DNA of 64,000 bases from Duganella sp. CF458 (GCF_900113115.1 NZ_FOOF01000015.1:62001-126000); one strand, 5' to 3'; positions 26,685 to 36,120 are shown, numbered from the stretch's first letter. Notes: a model not told the origin generated them from the sequence alone. Made by a program: numbers and translations.

Positions 26685-28036
26685 TGCTGCACTCCTTTAC
26701 CGCCAATCGCGGCATCCAGATTGGCGTCCGCGATCCAGTATTCCTTCAGCGCGGTGATGGTGTTATTGACGGCGCTAGCCTGTTCGCGGGCGTCTGCCAG
26801 CAGTTCGAACACGGACAGCAGCATGCCGTTGTAGCGCAACAGGGTCTCTTCGGATATCTTCTGCCGTAAAGGAATCACCACGTCGCGGTAATGCTTGGCC
26901 AGCGCGTAGGAAGCCTGGTAGTCCTGATAGCTTTCGCGCGCCTCGCTACGGGCATTGGTCGCCGCCGCGGCCAACAGGTTGATCGACTGCATATAGGTCG
27001 CCTCGGCATGCGCCACGCGGGCGCCGCCCCAGTCGAACAGCGGCACCTCCAATGAAATTTCGTAGCCATGCGAACGGCGCTCGCCATCGCGCTCGCTGAT
27101 GCCGCCCAATTCCAGCACGTTGATGAAGCGCGTGGTCCTGGTCAGGCCCAGCGAACTGGCCGTGTGCCCTGCGGACAGTCGGGCGGCCTGTAAGTCCAGG
27201 CGGTCGCGCATGGCGGCAGCTTCGGCATCGTCTACCTTGCGCGGACTTGCCGGGAGCTCAGGCAAGCGCTCCGGCAAGCGGTATGCCGTGGCTTCGGCAC
27301 CGGACAAGCCGAGGATGCGGGTCAGTTTCTCGCGGCTGGCGCTGGCGGCTTTGCGGGCACGCGCCACGTCCGCCATGGCATCGGCGTGGAAGGCCTCCTC
27401 CTTGGCCGCATCGTATTTGCTCCAGTTGCCGGCTGCCTGCATGCGGCGCGCCAGTTCACCGCCGGCATCTGCCGCATCGCTGATCTGCTGGGCATACGCA
27501 ACACCCTGCTGCGCCGCGACGGCTTCGATCCAGGCCAGGCGGGCCTGGTGCGCCATCGCGACAGCTTCGCCGGCCAGTTCCAGCTTTACCTGCTCGAAAC
27601 GTTGCGATTCGATGCGGCTGGCCAGCGGCAGCGTGAGCAACTGGATGAAGTTCATGCTGAGGGTGCGTTCGATGCCGACTTCGCCACCGCCATGCGTGCG
27701 CTTGAAACTGAAACCTGGGTTGGCCAGTCGGCCCGCCTGCACCAGTTCCGCTTCGGCGATGCCGAGGTCCCAGTAGCGCGCCTGCAGGCCGCGGTTGTTC
27801 AAAAGTGCGATCCGGACTGCCGTGTCGGCGCCGAGCGGCTCGACCAGCAGCTTTGTCAGCTGATCGTCCAGCGCGCGCCGGTCGTTGTCGTTGCGCAGCA
27901 GGCGCGTCTCGGCGCCGCTGCGGCTCTTGGTGGCTTGCGCCACTGCGCCGAAGCCGCCATCGTTCGAGAACGTGGCGCAACCGGAGAGCAGCGCAGCCAC
28001 GACGGCCATCGCCGCCGGCTTGAATGCTTGGTTCAT
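26681..28036 (-). CDS. TolC-family outer membrane factor lipoprotein
   Basis: 451 residues from the ATG at 28036 (ribosome-binding site GGAAAGAC); the longer frame has no signal. A lipobox (LLSGC) predicts an acylated outer-membrane protein. The rest is an alpha-helical repeat protein of the outer membrane efflux family (IAEAELVQAGRLANPGFSF; YEISLEVPLFDWGGARVAHA; duplicated helical hairpins). It would form the exit duct of a tripartite exporter, but no RND pump or membrane-fusion protein is adjacent, which is common in copper-oxidase operons of this type. Upstream is a small Cys/His protein, downstream the multicopper oxidase. Confidence 0.9.
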   Translation of the reverse strand: MNQAFKPAAMAVVAALLSGCATFSNDGGFGAVAQATKSRSGAETRLLRNDNDRRALDDQLTKLLVEPLGADTAVRIALLNNRGLQARYWDLGIAEAELVQAGRLANPGFSFKRTHGGGEVGIERTLSMNFIQLLTLPLASRIESQRFEQVKLELAGEAVAMAHQARLAWIEAVAAQQGVAYAQQISDAADAGGELARRMQAAGNWSKYDAAKEEAFHADAMADVARARKAASASREKLTRILGLSGAEATAYRLPERLPELPASPRKVDDAEAAAMRDRLDLQAARLSAGHTASSLGLTRTTRFINVLELGGISERDGERRSHGYEISLEVPLFDWGGARVAHAEATYMQSINLLAAAATNARSEARESYQDYQASYALAKHYRDVVIPLRQKISEETLLRYNGMLLSVFELLADAREQASAVNNTITALKEYWIADANLDAAIGGKGVQQ

Positions 28037-28108
28037 GTTTGTCTTTCCAATGCTTGGTCGTCCTGTGCGGGGGCGCAGGATGGGGCCAGCCGCCACGGCT
28101 GGCATGGA

Positions 28109-28492
28109 TCAGGCAAGGATCGCCCGCGGCGGGCGTTTGGGAAGGGCAAGGTCGACCGGCAGCGGTGGCACGGGTTCGGGCGGCAGCAGGCGTTCGGCAA
28201 GCTGCGGGTGGGAGACGGGTTGCGGCAGGCCGTAGGCCAGCGCTGCGCCGACGCAGCAATCGCCCATGGCGCTGCCGTGCGCGCTGCCGGCGCAATCGGC
28301 GCCGCTGTCGCCGGCCTGCTGGGCAGAGGCCAGCATGGCCGCATGATCGTGCTCGCCGCCCGGCACCGCCTGGGCGACCGGCTTGGCAGGACTGTCCGCC
28401 GCGCACAGCAGCATGCTGGCCGAGGCGAAGCCCTGGAAGGGCAAAGCCACCAGCATCAGCCACAGCGCAATGACACTGATCATGGATTTCAT
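28109..28492 (-). CDS. Small exported Cys/His-containing protein in copper operon
   Basis: 127 residues from the ATG at 28492; an ATG 24 nt upstream is possible. The N-terminal hydrophobic stretch (MISVIALWLMLVALPFQGFA) is a signal peptide. The mature part has scattered Cys, His and Met (GGEHDHAAMLASAQ, DCAGSAHGSAMGDCC) and a Pro-rich tail, resembling the small periplasmic proteins often found in copper operons (CopL/DUF2946-like). Metal binding is an inference from these residues and from its place between the TonB receptor and the TolC-like gene. Confidence 0.65.
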   Translation of the reverse strand: MKSMISVIALWLMLVALPFQGFASASMLLCAADSPAKPVAQAVPGGEHDHAAMLASAQQAGDSGADCAGSAHGSAMGDCCVGAALAYGLPQPVSHPQLAERLLPPEPVPPLPVDLALPKRPPRAILA

Positions 28493-28517
28493 GGGCAGCG
28501 ATATTACCATGCCCACA

Positions 28518-30443
28518 TTAGAAGCGGCTTATGACCCTGACATAGGCGCCGCGCCCCAGGGCCAGCCGCGTGGCGCCGCTGAATTCCTCGTGTTCCCGGC
28601 CCAGGGCATTGCTGGCGCCCAGCGCCAGTTCCAGGCCCGGCTTGAGCTGCCAGTTGAAGTTCACGTCCAGCGCGGTGTAGCCGTCGACAGCCGTAAAGCG
28701 CAGCGGACCGACGTAGCGCAAGGTCAGGTCCAGGTCGCGCCCTTCGCCCAGCGTGTAGGACGAGCGCAGCTTCGCCACGCGGCGCGGGTCCCAGTTCCCT
28801 GTTACCGAGCGGTTGCCGAAATCGCGCTCGCCCGGCTTGAGCGAAAATTCTTCATGCATCAGGGTCAGGCCCGCACTGAGACGCCAATCCTGCGTGGCCT
28901 GGTAGCTGCCCCATCCCTCCAGGCCGCGCGTTTCGCCCTCCATGCCGTTGCCGATCTCAAACACCAGCGGCGCCACGGGCTTGATGGTGCGCAGCTTGTC
29001 ATACAAGGCACGATAGACGGTGAGCGAATAGCTGGCGCGGTTGCCGAACTGTTGGCGCAAGCCGATCTCAATCACCCGCGCCGTCTCGGACTGGAAAGCA
29101 GGACCGCCGGTCAACGTGCCCAGCGGACCGGCATTGATATAGATTTCGCGGTCAACGCGCGATGGCGCCCGCACAGTGCGCGACACGGCGGCCCACCAGG
29201 AAGTCGACGGCGTGGCCCTCCACGCCAGGCGCAGGTTGGGAAGGAACTCGGTGCCGGTGTACATATTGCGCTCGATGCGCAGGCCGGCCGTCAGGTTCAA
29301 CTGCTCGCCGAGGGCGATGGTGTCCTGCCCGAACAGGCTGGCCCAATGCATGGAGGCGCGCTCAGGACGGAAGGCAGTACCACTGGTGACCGCCACCCGG
29401 TCGTGTGCGAACCGGTATTCGGCGCCCGCTGCCAGCGTGTGCCGGCCGAGCGGTGCGAAGTTATAAAGCGCCTGCAGGTCGGCGACGTCCAGGTTCTCCT
29501 TATAGGCGCCGGTCTGGTCGCGCTCCGTTCGATCGTAGTAAGCCAGCAGGGACAAGCTGGCGCCGCCATCAAGCTGGCGGGTCCAATGCCCCATCAGGTT
29601 GGCGCCGCGCATCGATGCAGCGGGCAAAGGAACGGCAGGCGGCGTCGCGACCTGCCCGGCGCCGATGCGGTACACGTCGCCCTGCACCGTCAGCGCATCG
29701 CTGCCGCGCAGCCAATCGGCGCGAAATCCCGCCTGCGCATTGTGCCAGGCATCGCCCAGCGTCTTGCCGGCCAGCGTTGCACCGTGCGGCATGGCGTAAT
29801 CCAAGCCATAAGCGCGCCAGGCCCCGTCCTCCATCGCAGCGCCGTAACGGAAAGCGGCGCCGGATTGATCCTGCCCCCAGCGCAGGTCGGCCATCGCGCC
29901 GATCGTCGACGCGGCAGGCTTGGTGATCACGTTGATCACGCCGTTGACGGCGTTGGTGCCCCATAGTGTGCCGCCCGGCCCGCTGACCACTTCGATGCGC
30001 TCGATGGCGTCCATCGGAACCTGCTGTACGTCCCACGACACGCCGGAAAGAAGCGGCGTATAGACCGAGCGGCCGTCGATCATCACCAGCTGCTTGTTGG
30101 CGCTATTGCCGGCGAAGCCGCGTGCGGTGATGGTGTAATTGCCGGCAGGTGTCTGCGCCACATGCAGGTTGGGTGCCATGCGCAGCGCTTCGGCCAGGCT
30201 GCGCGCGCCGCTGCGCCGGATGTCGTCCGAAGCGATCACAAAGACCGAAGCCGGGGCATCGCCCAGCCGCTCTTCGCGTTTTGAAACGGACACCACGCGC
30301 ACGTCGCTCAATTCTTCGAGCGACAGGTTGGCAAAGTTTTCCGGCGCAGCCGCGCCGCCGGCGGCAGCGACTGCCGATAGCGACTGGCTGCAGATACAGC
30401 CAGCGAGCAGTCCCCACTTCAGTGAATCGCCTGCTTTGGGCAT
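28518..30443 (-). CDS. TonB-dependent outer-membrane receptor
   Basis: 641 residues from the ATG at 30443 (AGAGAGG upstream); the longer frame lacks a ribosome-binding site and signal peptide. After a signal peptide comes the plug domain (VSVSKREERLGDAPASVFVI; RSGARSLAEALRMAPNLHVA; IERIEVVSGPGGTLWGTNAVNGVINVITK), then a 22-strand barrel ending in the aromatic VISRF. It imports a chelated ligand using TonB energy. Leading an operon with a multicopper oxidase and TolC-like protein, it may take up copper or a metal complex, though siderophore or cobalamin receptors look similar. It is divergent from the MBL-fold gene. Confidence 0.9.
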   Translation of the reverse strand: MPKAGDSLKWGLLAGCICSQSLSAVAAAGGAAAPENFANLSLEELSDVRVVSVSKREERLGDAPASVFVIASDDIRRSGARSLAEALRMAPNLHVAQTPAGNYTITARGFAGNSANKQLVMIDGRSVYTPLLSGVSWDVQQVPMDAIERIEVVSGPGGTLWGTNAVNGVINVITKPAASTIGAMADLRWGQDQSGAAFRYGAAMEDGAWRAYGLDYAMPHGATLAGKTLGDAWHNAQAGFRADWLRGSDALTVQGDVYRIGAGQVATPPAVPLPAASMRGANLMGHWTRQLDGGASLSLLAYYDRTERDQTGAYKENLDVADLQALYNFAPLGRHTLAAGAEYRFAHDRVAVTSGTAFRPERASMHWASLFGQDTIALGEQLNLTAGLRIERNMYTGTEFLPNLRLAWRATPSTSWWAAVSRTVRAPSRVDREIYINAGPLGTLTGGPAFQSETARVIEIGLRQQFGNRASYSLTVYRALYDKLRTIKPVAPLVFEIGNGMEGETRGLEGWGSYQATQDWRLSAGLTLMHEEFSLKPGERDFGNRSVTGNWDPRRVAKLRSSYTLGEGRDLDLTLRYVGPLRFTAVDGYTALDVNFNWQLKPGLELALGASNALGREHEEFSGATRLALGRGAYVRVISRF

Positions 30444-30611
30444 GTCGGCCTCTCTTTCAGGAAGCACTGTCGAAAATCTTATCACGGAGATAGTTTTTGC
30501 CGCCACACCGATGGCTTGCATCGTAAAACGAATAAGCCTCGCCCGCTATATCAGGATTCTTTATAATAGTCGGGCTTGAATCATCCTACTATCCTGATAC
30601 GAAGCCTGAGA

Positions 30612-31469
30612 ATGAAGCCTGAAATTCAGGGGTTCTTCGACCCCGCCACATCCACCGTCAGCTATGTCATTTACGAGGCAGACGGCGGCGAATGCGCCAT
30701 CGTCGATTCAGTCCTTGATTACGATCCAAAGGCCGGCCGCACCGCGACGACAGCCGCCGACAAGATCATCGCCTTCGTACGCGAACATCGCCTGAAGGTG
30801 AGCTGGCTGCTGGAGACCCATGCCCACGCCGACCACCTGTCGGCCGCCCCGTACCTGCAGGAGAAGCTGGGCGGGCGCATCGGCATTGGCGCCGGCATCT
30901 GCAAGGTGCAGCATGCCTTCTCGGCAATCTTCAACCGCAAGGGCGAAAAGGAAGACGGTTCACAGTTCGGCCACCTGTTCGAGGCCGACGAAGAATTCAT
31001 GATCGGCAAGCTGAAGGCGCGCGCAATGCACGTACCGGGCCATACGCCGGCCGACATGGCGTACCAGGTGGGCGATGCGGTATTTGTCGGCGACACGATG
31101 TTCATGCCGGACGTGGGCAGTGCGCGCTGCGACTTCCCGGGTGGCTGCGCCGGCGATCTGTACAAATCGGTGCACCGCCTGCTGTCGCTGCCGCCGGAAA
31201 CCCGCCTGTTCATGTGCCACGACTATCCGCCTGCCGGCCGCGAACCGCGCTGGGAAGTCACGGTGGCCGAGCAGCGCGCCGCGAACATCCATATCCGCGA
31301 CGGCGTCAGTGAAGAAGAATTCGTGGCCATGCGCACCAAGCGCGATGCCACGCTGCAGATGCCGGTACTGATCCTGCCTGCCATCCAGGTCAATCTCAGT
31401 GCCGGCCACCTGCCGGAGGCGGAGGATAACGGCGTGCGTTACCTCAAGATCCCCCTCAACGCCCTGTAA
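30612..31469 (+). CDS. MBL-fold hydrolase, ETHE1/Blh persulfide-dioxygenase-like
   Basis: 285 residues from the ATG at 30612. The metal site THAHADH (His70, His72, Asp74, His75), VPGHTPADM, VGDTMFMPDVGSARCDFPGG and MCHDYPP are those of ETHE1-like persulfide dioxygenases and the Blh group that detoxify sulfide in bacteria. It likely oxidises glutathione persulfide with iron. A TATAAT lies at 30562-30567, about 45 nt upstream. It is divergent from the copper operon; no rhodanese or BigR repressor gene is adjacent. The alternative is a generic metallo-hydrolase, but the DxGxARxDFPGG motif is specific. Confidence 0.85.
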   Translation: MKPEIQGFFDPATSTVSYVIYEADGGECAIVDSVLDYDPKAGRTATTAADKIIAFVREHRLKVSWLLETHAHADHLSAAPYLQEKLGGRIGIGAGICKVQHAFSAIFNRKGEKEDGSQFGHLFEADEEFMIGKLKARAMHVPGHTPADMAYQVGDAVFVGDTMFMPDVGSARCDFPGGCAGDLYKSVHRLLSLPPETRLFMCHDYPPAGREPRWEVTVAEQRAANIHIRDGVSEEEFVAMRTKRDATLQMPVLILPAIQVNLSAGHLPEAEDNGVRYLKIPLNAL

Positions 31470-32906
31470 TTACTTCAGCGGCTCAGGCGCGCGGCCGATC
31501 GGATCGTCGGTGTTGGCCAGGTACCAGGCCAGCGCGGACATCACGGCGACGTGCTTCTTCATATTCACCGGATCCACCTTGTCGAAAGTATCGGCCGGCG
31601 TGTGGTGGTAGTGGAAGTAGGCACTGGTGTCGACGTAAGGCATGAAGGAAGGCACACCGCCCGCCTCCAGCTGGTGCACGTCCGAACCGGATGCAGAGTC
31701 GCGGCGGTTGAACACGCCGGCGCCGATCGGCAGCAGCGCATTGCTCACCGGTGCGAAATACTTCTCCGCTTCGCGGCGCACGCTGCCCATGATGCCGAAG
31801 GTACGGCCCACGCCGCCGTCGGTCTCGATCGCGGCGAACTGCTTTTCCAGCTTGCCCTTGTTCGCTTCGTAGTAGGTATTGCCGCCCTTCAGGCCATTCT
31901 CTTCATTCGCCCAGGCCACCATGCGGATGGTGCGGCGCGGCTGAAGGCCCAGCTTCCTGATGGTTTCCAGCACACCCATCGAGGTGGTCACGCCGGTAGC
32001 GTCGTCATGCGCGCCGGTCGCCAGGTCCCAGGAATCCAGGTGGCCGGAAACGATGACGACTTCGTCGGCCTTATCCGTTCCCGGCAGGTCGGCGATCACG
32101 TTGAAGGTGTCGGCATCGGGCAGGACTTGCGGGGTCAGGGTCAGCTTCATCTTGACCGGGCCGCGCTTCATCAGGCGGCCGATCAGCATCGCATCTTCCG
32201 CCGTGACGGCAGCGGCGGGGATGCGCTGGTCGTCTTTCAGGTTGGTGGCGCCGGTATGCGGCAGGCGATAATCGGCGCCGCCGACGGAACGCACCAGGGC
32301 AGCAGCTGCACCCAGTTCGGCCGCCATGCGCGGACCGTTGCCGCGGTAGCGCGCAGCCTGGCCATAGGCGTTGCCGGCCAGGCCGCGGTCCGCCATGCCC
32401 TGGTCGAACACCACGTCGAACAGCACGATGGCGCCCTTCACTTCCGCCGCACGGGCTTTCAGTTCATCGAAATCGTGCACCACCACGATTGGCGCGGTCA
32501 GGCCGGTGGCCGGAGTGGCGCCGGAGCCGCCGAGCGCCGTCAGCACCACGCGCTGGGTGACGTTGGCCGGACGGCCCTTGTAATCCACCAGTTCGGCCTT
32601 TTCCTCACCGCGCACCCAATGCGGTACCTTGACCGGTTGCAGGGTGACTTTGGCGCCCAGTGCGCGCATGGCCGCGGCCACTTGCTCCACCGCCGCCGCG
32701 CCGCCCACCGAACCGGACAGGCGCGGGCCCACCAGGTCGGTCAGGTCTTCCAGGCGCTGGTAGGAGTAATCGCTCTGCATCGCGGCATCGCGGATCTTGC
32801 CGAGGGTAGCGGCGTCGTTCGGGTTGGCGGCACTGGCGATGCCGGAGAAACCTGCGCCCAGCAGGCAGACAAACAGGGCGGAAAGGGCGGGCTTGCGGAG
32901 GTTCAT
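31470..32906 (-). CDS. M28-family zinc aminopeptidase/carboxypeptidase Q-like, secreted
   Basis: 478 residues from the ATG at 32906 (AGGAAACG upstream); the longer frame has no signal. A signal peptide ends near residue 26 (GIASA). A PA-like insert lies between the two halves of the peptidase. Co-catalytic zinc ligands are visible in order: SGHLDSWDLATGAHDDATG (His, then bridging Asp), ANEENG (catalytic and metal Glu), ETDGGVG (Asp) and FHYHHTPADT (His). It is a periplasmic or secreted exopeptidase of the plasma glutamate carboxypeptidase branch. It is convergent with the MBL-fold gene, with no intergenic gap. Confidence 0.9.
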   Translation of the reverse strand: MNLRKPALSALFVCLLGAGFSGIASAANPNDAATLGKIRDAAMQSDYSYQRLEDLTDLVGPRLSGSVGGAAAVEQVAAAMRALGAKVTLQPVKVPHWVRGEEKAELVDYKGRPANVTQRVVLTALGGSGATPATGLTAPIVVVHDFDELKARAAEVKGAIVLFDVVFDQGMADRGLAGNAYGQAARYRGNGPRMAAELGAAAALVRSVGGADYRLPHTGATNLKDDQRIPAAAVTAEDAMLIGRLMKRGPVKMKLTLTPQVLPDADTFNVIADLPGTDKADEVVIVSGHLDSWDLATGAHDDATGVTTSMGVLETIRKLGLQPRRTIRMVAWANEENGLKGGNTYYEANKGKLEKQFAAIETDGGVGRTFGIMGSVRREAEKYFAPVSNALLPIGAGVFNRRDSASGSDVHQLEAGGVPSFMPYVDTSAYFHYHHTPADTFDKVDPVNMKKHVAVMSALAWYLANTDDPIGRAPEPLK

Positions 32907-33101
32907 GCGTTTCCTGTGAGAAGGTTCAGTTTCGCTCGGAACTTCATACAATAGCGTATTTGCCAAGATTGTGCTGGGAGGGCAACTTAAGGATACAAAT
33001 CTCTCTCCACTGTGGAGTTTGTAAGAATGTGTATATGCACTGGCGCAAGTTTTCGCGGCTCGCTAATCTACACTCCAACAGAGAATGAAAGGGGACTTAC
33101 C

Positions 33102-33530
33102 ATGTTCAACAAACGATTTGCCGGGCTGATGCTGATGGGCGCAGCCCTGACCGTTTCCTCCGCCGCATTTGCCGCGGGCGACCGTGACTTCAACACCGCC
33201 GCGGGTGCCGTGATCGGCGCCGCCATCGGCAACCACAACGGTGGTACCGGCGGTGCGGTAGTGGGCGGCCTGGTAGGCGCCGCGGTTGGTAACTCCCTGT
33301 CCGGCGGCGGCCGCCACAACCGCGGCTACGTCGAGACCCGCGTCTACTCGCAGCCGGCCCCGGTCTACTACGAGCCGGCCCCGGTGTACTACAACCCGCC
33401 GCCACGCGTGTACTACCAACCAGCACCGCGCGTGTACTACCAGCCAGCGCCGGTCTACGTTGAGCCGCGCCCGGTGTACTACTACCGCGGCCACGGACAT
33501 GGCCACGGCCACCGCCACGGCCGCTGGTAA
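33102..33530 (+). CDS. Glycine-zipper protein with Tyr/Pro repeats and His-Gly tail
   Basis: 142 residues from the ATG at 33102 (AAAGGGG ribosome-binding site). A signal peptide ends at AAFA. A 2TM glycine-zipper segment (AAGAVIGAAIGNHNGGTGGA, GLVGAAVGNSL) is followed by at least five short repeats of the type VYYxPAP and a C-terminal HGHGHGHRHGRW. Glycine-zipper proteins of this size are envelope proteins. The His-rich tail could bind metal ions. The repeats are a likely spot for slippage and length variation. It is followed by the hairpin at 33544. Confidence 0.85.
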   Translation: MFNKRFAGLMLMGAALTVSSAAFAAGDRDFNTAAGAVIGAAIGNHNGGTGGAVVGGLVGAAVGNSLSGGGRHNRGYVETRVYSQPAPVYYEPAPVYYNPPPRVYYQPAPRVYYQPAPVYVEPRPVYYYRGHGHGHGHRHGRW

Positions 33531-33543
33531 TCAAGCACTTATA

Positions 33544-33604
33544 AATTGGGGACGTACCCCATTTTCTGCCGCGGCGGAAAATGGGGTACGTCCCCATTTT
33601 TTTT
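33544..33604 (+). terminator. Long inverted repeat with T-run; intrinsic terminator and REP-like unit
   Basis: Two arms of about 28 nt pair almost perfectly around a GC-rich turn. The cores are GGGGACGTACCCC on the left and GGGGTACGTCCCC on the right. A run of eight T follows directly at 33597-33604, so it can act as the terminator of the glycine-zipper gene. The length and regular core are unlike an ordinary terminator and resemble a dispersed palindromic repeat of the REP/BIME kind. There is only one copy in this window. Confidence 0.75.
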
Positions 33605-33752
33605 GCAAGTAGATGTCATGGCGACAATAAACTGTTGCGCTTTTGGCGCGCGGGGAATACAGGGGTAAAAAGGCCCTTTATCGAAGGAAAGGCGTGTTGC
33701 CAAGCAATGGGGTAAACGCGTAAAGTTGCGGTATCCCTACGAACGTCTTTCC

Positions 33753-35234
33753 ATGAACAAGTGCTGTCACCCAGACCATCCGCATTGCACCTACTGGGTC
33801 ATGCCAGGGGAAGGCACTTGCGCCGGCGGCCACGCGCAGCCGGCAATAGTAGCGGAAGGCGGCAGCTTTGACTTGCTGAACACCATGCGCAACGTCCGCG
33901 GCGGGCCGCCGGCCGCCCCGCTGGCAGGCTATTCGGCGCCGGCACGCGTCTACCCGCAATTGCATATCAGCGGCTTTGACCCGCGCGCTGCCGGCGGCCG
34001 CCAGTCGCTCAAGATGGAATTGCGCGGCATGCCCCTGGATTGCGCACCGCACTTGTCGATCTGTCTACGCTCGGAGCTGATTCCGCACGGCTCCTTGCAG
34101 CAGCAATTCATCCGCTCGGTGCACGGCGACTGGCGTCCGGTGTTCGTGGAATTCTCCTCGCGCGGCAAAGAGCATGGCCAGTACCAGATCCACGCCGAAA
34201 TCGTCAGCAAGGACGAGCAGGCGCAGCGCCAATGGGAATGCACCTTTGTCATCCTGGTGCCGCGCGTCGATGCCAGCCTGGGCGAAATCCACCGCACCTT
34301 CCTCAGCACCCACAAGAACGTGCGTGTGATGGCCGACGATGCCGCGATTGCGCGCGTTTCCGCCCAGGGCGGCAATACGATGGACATCGACGTCACCGCG
34401 CGCAACGCCGGTATCGCCCACCTCGACCTTGGCGCGCCGGCGGGCAAGGTGGATGTCGGCTATTCGACCATCGCCTGGGATGAGGACCTGATCGAGATCG
34501 AGCAGCCGCGCAGTGGTCCTTCGCATCCCCACCCTACCCTGGCCGCAAGCTTCATCAACGCCGCTCCGGAAAATGGCGCCTGCCGCCACATCCGCCTGTT
34601 CGCGATGGAGGAAGTATCGTTCGGCCGCTTCGAGCTGGCCGATCCTGAAGCGGACGTGCTGTTGCACCACTTCAGCGCCGAAGGTCCTGATTCGGCCGGC
34701 CTGACGCGCCGCCTGTCCGGCCGCCACGCCGTCATCCGGCGCACCCGCAACGGTTTCGAAATCGAGGATGTATCGCGTTACGGCCTGCTGCTGGACGGCG
34801 TCTGGCCGGGCAAGAACAAACCGGTGCCGCTGCGCACCGGGATGAAGATTGAAATGTGCGCCAGCATCAAAGGCATCGTGCTGCTGGAAGTGAGCGCGGT
34901 GATGCCGCATGGCGTGATCCTGCATCGCATCGACGAAGGTGCGCGGGCCGAGTGCTTCGTGCTGCTGGCGGCGAACACCCATCCTGGCTATCCGCTGCCA
35001 CGCCATCACGCTCTGCCGAAAGCATCGAGCCTGCCGCTGCTGATGCACCACCAGGGCGGCTTCTGGCACATCGACCAGCTCACCGGCAAGGAAACCGCGC
35101 TGGCACCTACACCGAAGCAGGAAAAATTGAGCCGCGTCCCGGCCCATACACGCTTCGCCAGCGATCCTTATCCGGAACACTGGATCGTGCGCAGCGCTGC
35201 CGCGCACTTGCCGCCAGCCGAAGCGACCACCTAA
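33753..35234 (+). CDS. FHA-domain protein with N-terminal Cys/His cluster
   Basis: 493 residues from the ATG at 33753; a TTG 27 nt upstream is possible, and no strong ribosome-binding site is present. The first 30 residues hold a possible zinc site (CCHPDHPHCTYWVMPGEGTC). The middle is a beta-rich region of about 280 residues (residues of about 80-280). An FHA domain spans about 290-370: FGRFELADPEADVLLHHFSA, RRLSGRHAVIRR and DVSRYGLLLDG match the GR, SxxH and NG positions, with Tyr-Gly replacing the usual Asn-Gly. FHA domains bind phosphothreonine. About 1.3 kb away, on the other strand, are a Ser/Thr kinase and its partner, so this may be the reader of that kinase. Confidence 0.78.
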   Translation: MNKCCHPDHPHCTYWVMPGEGTCAGGHAQPAIVAEGGSFDLLNTMRNVRGGPPAAPLAGYSAPARVYPQLHISGFDPRAAGGRQSLKMELRGMPLDCAPHLSICLRSELIPHGSLQQQFIRSVHGDWRPVFVEFSSRGKEHGQYQIHAEIVSKDEQAQRQWECTFVILVPRVDASLGEIHRTFLSTHKNVRVMADDAAIARVSAQGGNTMDIDVTARNAGIAHLDLGAPAGKVDVGYSTIAWDEDLIEIEQPRSGPSHPHPTLAASFINAAPENGACRHIRLFAMEEVSFGRFELADPEADVLLHHFSAEGPDSAGLTRRLSGRHAVIRRTRNGFEIEDVSRYGLLLDGVWPGKNKPVPLRTGMKIEMCASIKGIVLLEVSAVMPHGVILHRIDEGARAECFVLLAANTHPGYPLPRHHALPKASSLPLLMHHQGGFWHIDQLTGKETALAPTPKQEKLSRVPAHTRFASDPYPEHWIVRSAAAHLPPAEATT

Positions 35235-36115
35235 GTCGCGGCTGAAGGCCGTTTGGGCAGCGGGATGAATTCGGTCTCCCCGGGAACCTTGTCGAAACGC
35301 TGCGCTTCCCAATCGTCGGCCGCCTTGAGCAGGCGCTCCTTGCTCGACGAAACGAAATTCCAGAACAGGAAACGCTGGCCATCGAGCGGCTCGCCGCCGA
35401 TGATGACGAACTGCGCATCCGTATTGGCCGATACGCGCCGCGAACTCGATGTATCGAGCAAGGCCATGCTGTTCTGCGGCACCGGCGCGCCGTCAATATC
35501 GAGCGAGCCGCTGACGGGATAGATGGCAGCTTCCGGCGGCAAGCCGTTCAGGGCCAGCTGCTGGCCTGCCTTCAGGCTTACGTCCAGATACAGCGTTTGA
35601 CTGAAGGTCTTTACCGGCGAGGTGTGGCCGAAAGCCGAACCAATCAGGACGCGAACCTTGGCACCGTCGATCTCCATTTCAGGAATCGCCGCCGCCGGGG
35701 TATGGGCGAATGACGGCTCCACTTCCTCATGCGCCTTCGGCAAGGCAGCCCACAGCTGCAGGCCGTGGGTACGGTGCGGTACGCCGACCAGGTCTTTCGG
35801 AGTGCGCTCCGAATGCACGATGCCGCGGCCGGCCGTCATCCAGTTGATGGCGCCCGGTTCGATGCGCTGCAGCGTGCCCAGGCTGTCGCGGTGTTCCATC
35901 GCTCCTTCGAACAGGTAGGTGACGGTAGCCAGGCCGATATGCGGGTGCGGCCGCACGTCATGGTCGGCATCGGCCGGCACGTCGACCGGACCGAAATGAT
36001 CGAAGAAAATGAATGGGCCTACCGCCTGCTTGACTGCCGCCGGCAAATACCGGCGCACGACGAAACCGCCGCCCAGGTCCTTCTCATGGCCTTTCAGGAG
36101 GTGCGCGATATTCAT
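35231..36115 (-). CDS. Pirin family protein
   Basis: 294 residues from the ATG at 36115. A bicupin of the pirin family: the metal-binding set is in HPHIGLATVTYLFEG and the later RGIVHSERTP, with the conserved start GGGFVVRRYLPAAVKQAVGP and FDHFGPV. Bacterial pirins have quercetinase-like dioxygenase activity or act as redox sensors or co-regulators; which applies is not clear. It lies 5 nt downstream of the OsmC-like gene and its 3' end overlaps the FHA gene by 4 nt. Confidence 0.92.
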   Translation of the reverse strand: MNIAHLLKGHEKDLGGGFVVRRYLPAAVKQAVGPFIFFDHFGPVDVPADADHDVRPHPHIGLATVTYLFEGAMEHRDSLGTLQRIEPGAINWMTAGRGIVHSERTPKDLVGVPHRTHGLQLWAALPKAHEEVEPSFAHTPAAAIPEMEIDGAKVRVLIGSAFGHTSPVKTFSQTLYLDVSLKAGQQLALNGLPPEAAIYPVSGSLDIDGAPVPQNSMALLDTSSSRRVSANTDAQFVIIGGEPLDGQRFLFWNFVSSSKERLLKAADDWEAQRFDKVPGETEFIPLPKRPSAAT

Positions 36116-36120
36116 GGCAT

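Noticed and set aside
24086-30611. Fluoride riboswitch for the CLC gene
   Set aside because: No crcB-type motif was seen before the CLC gene or before the operon's first gene.
33544-33604. Integron attC site or CRISPR repeat
   Set aside because: Single copy, no GTTRRRY box, no spacer series; the T-run favours a terminator.
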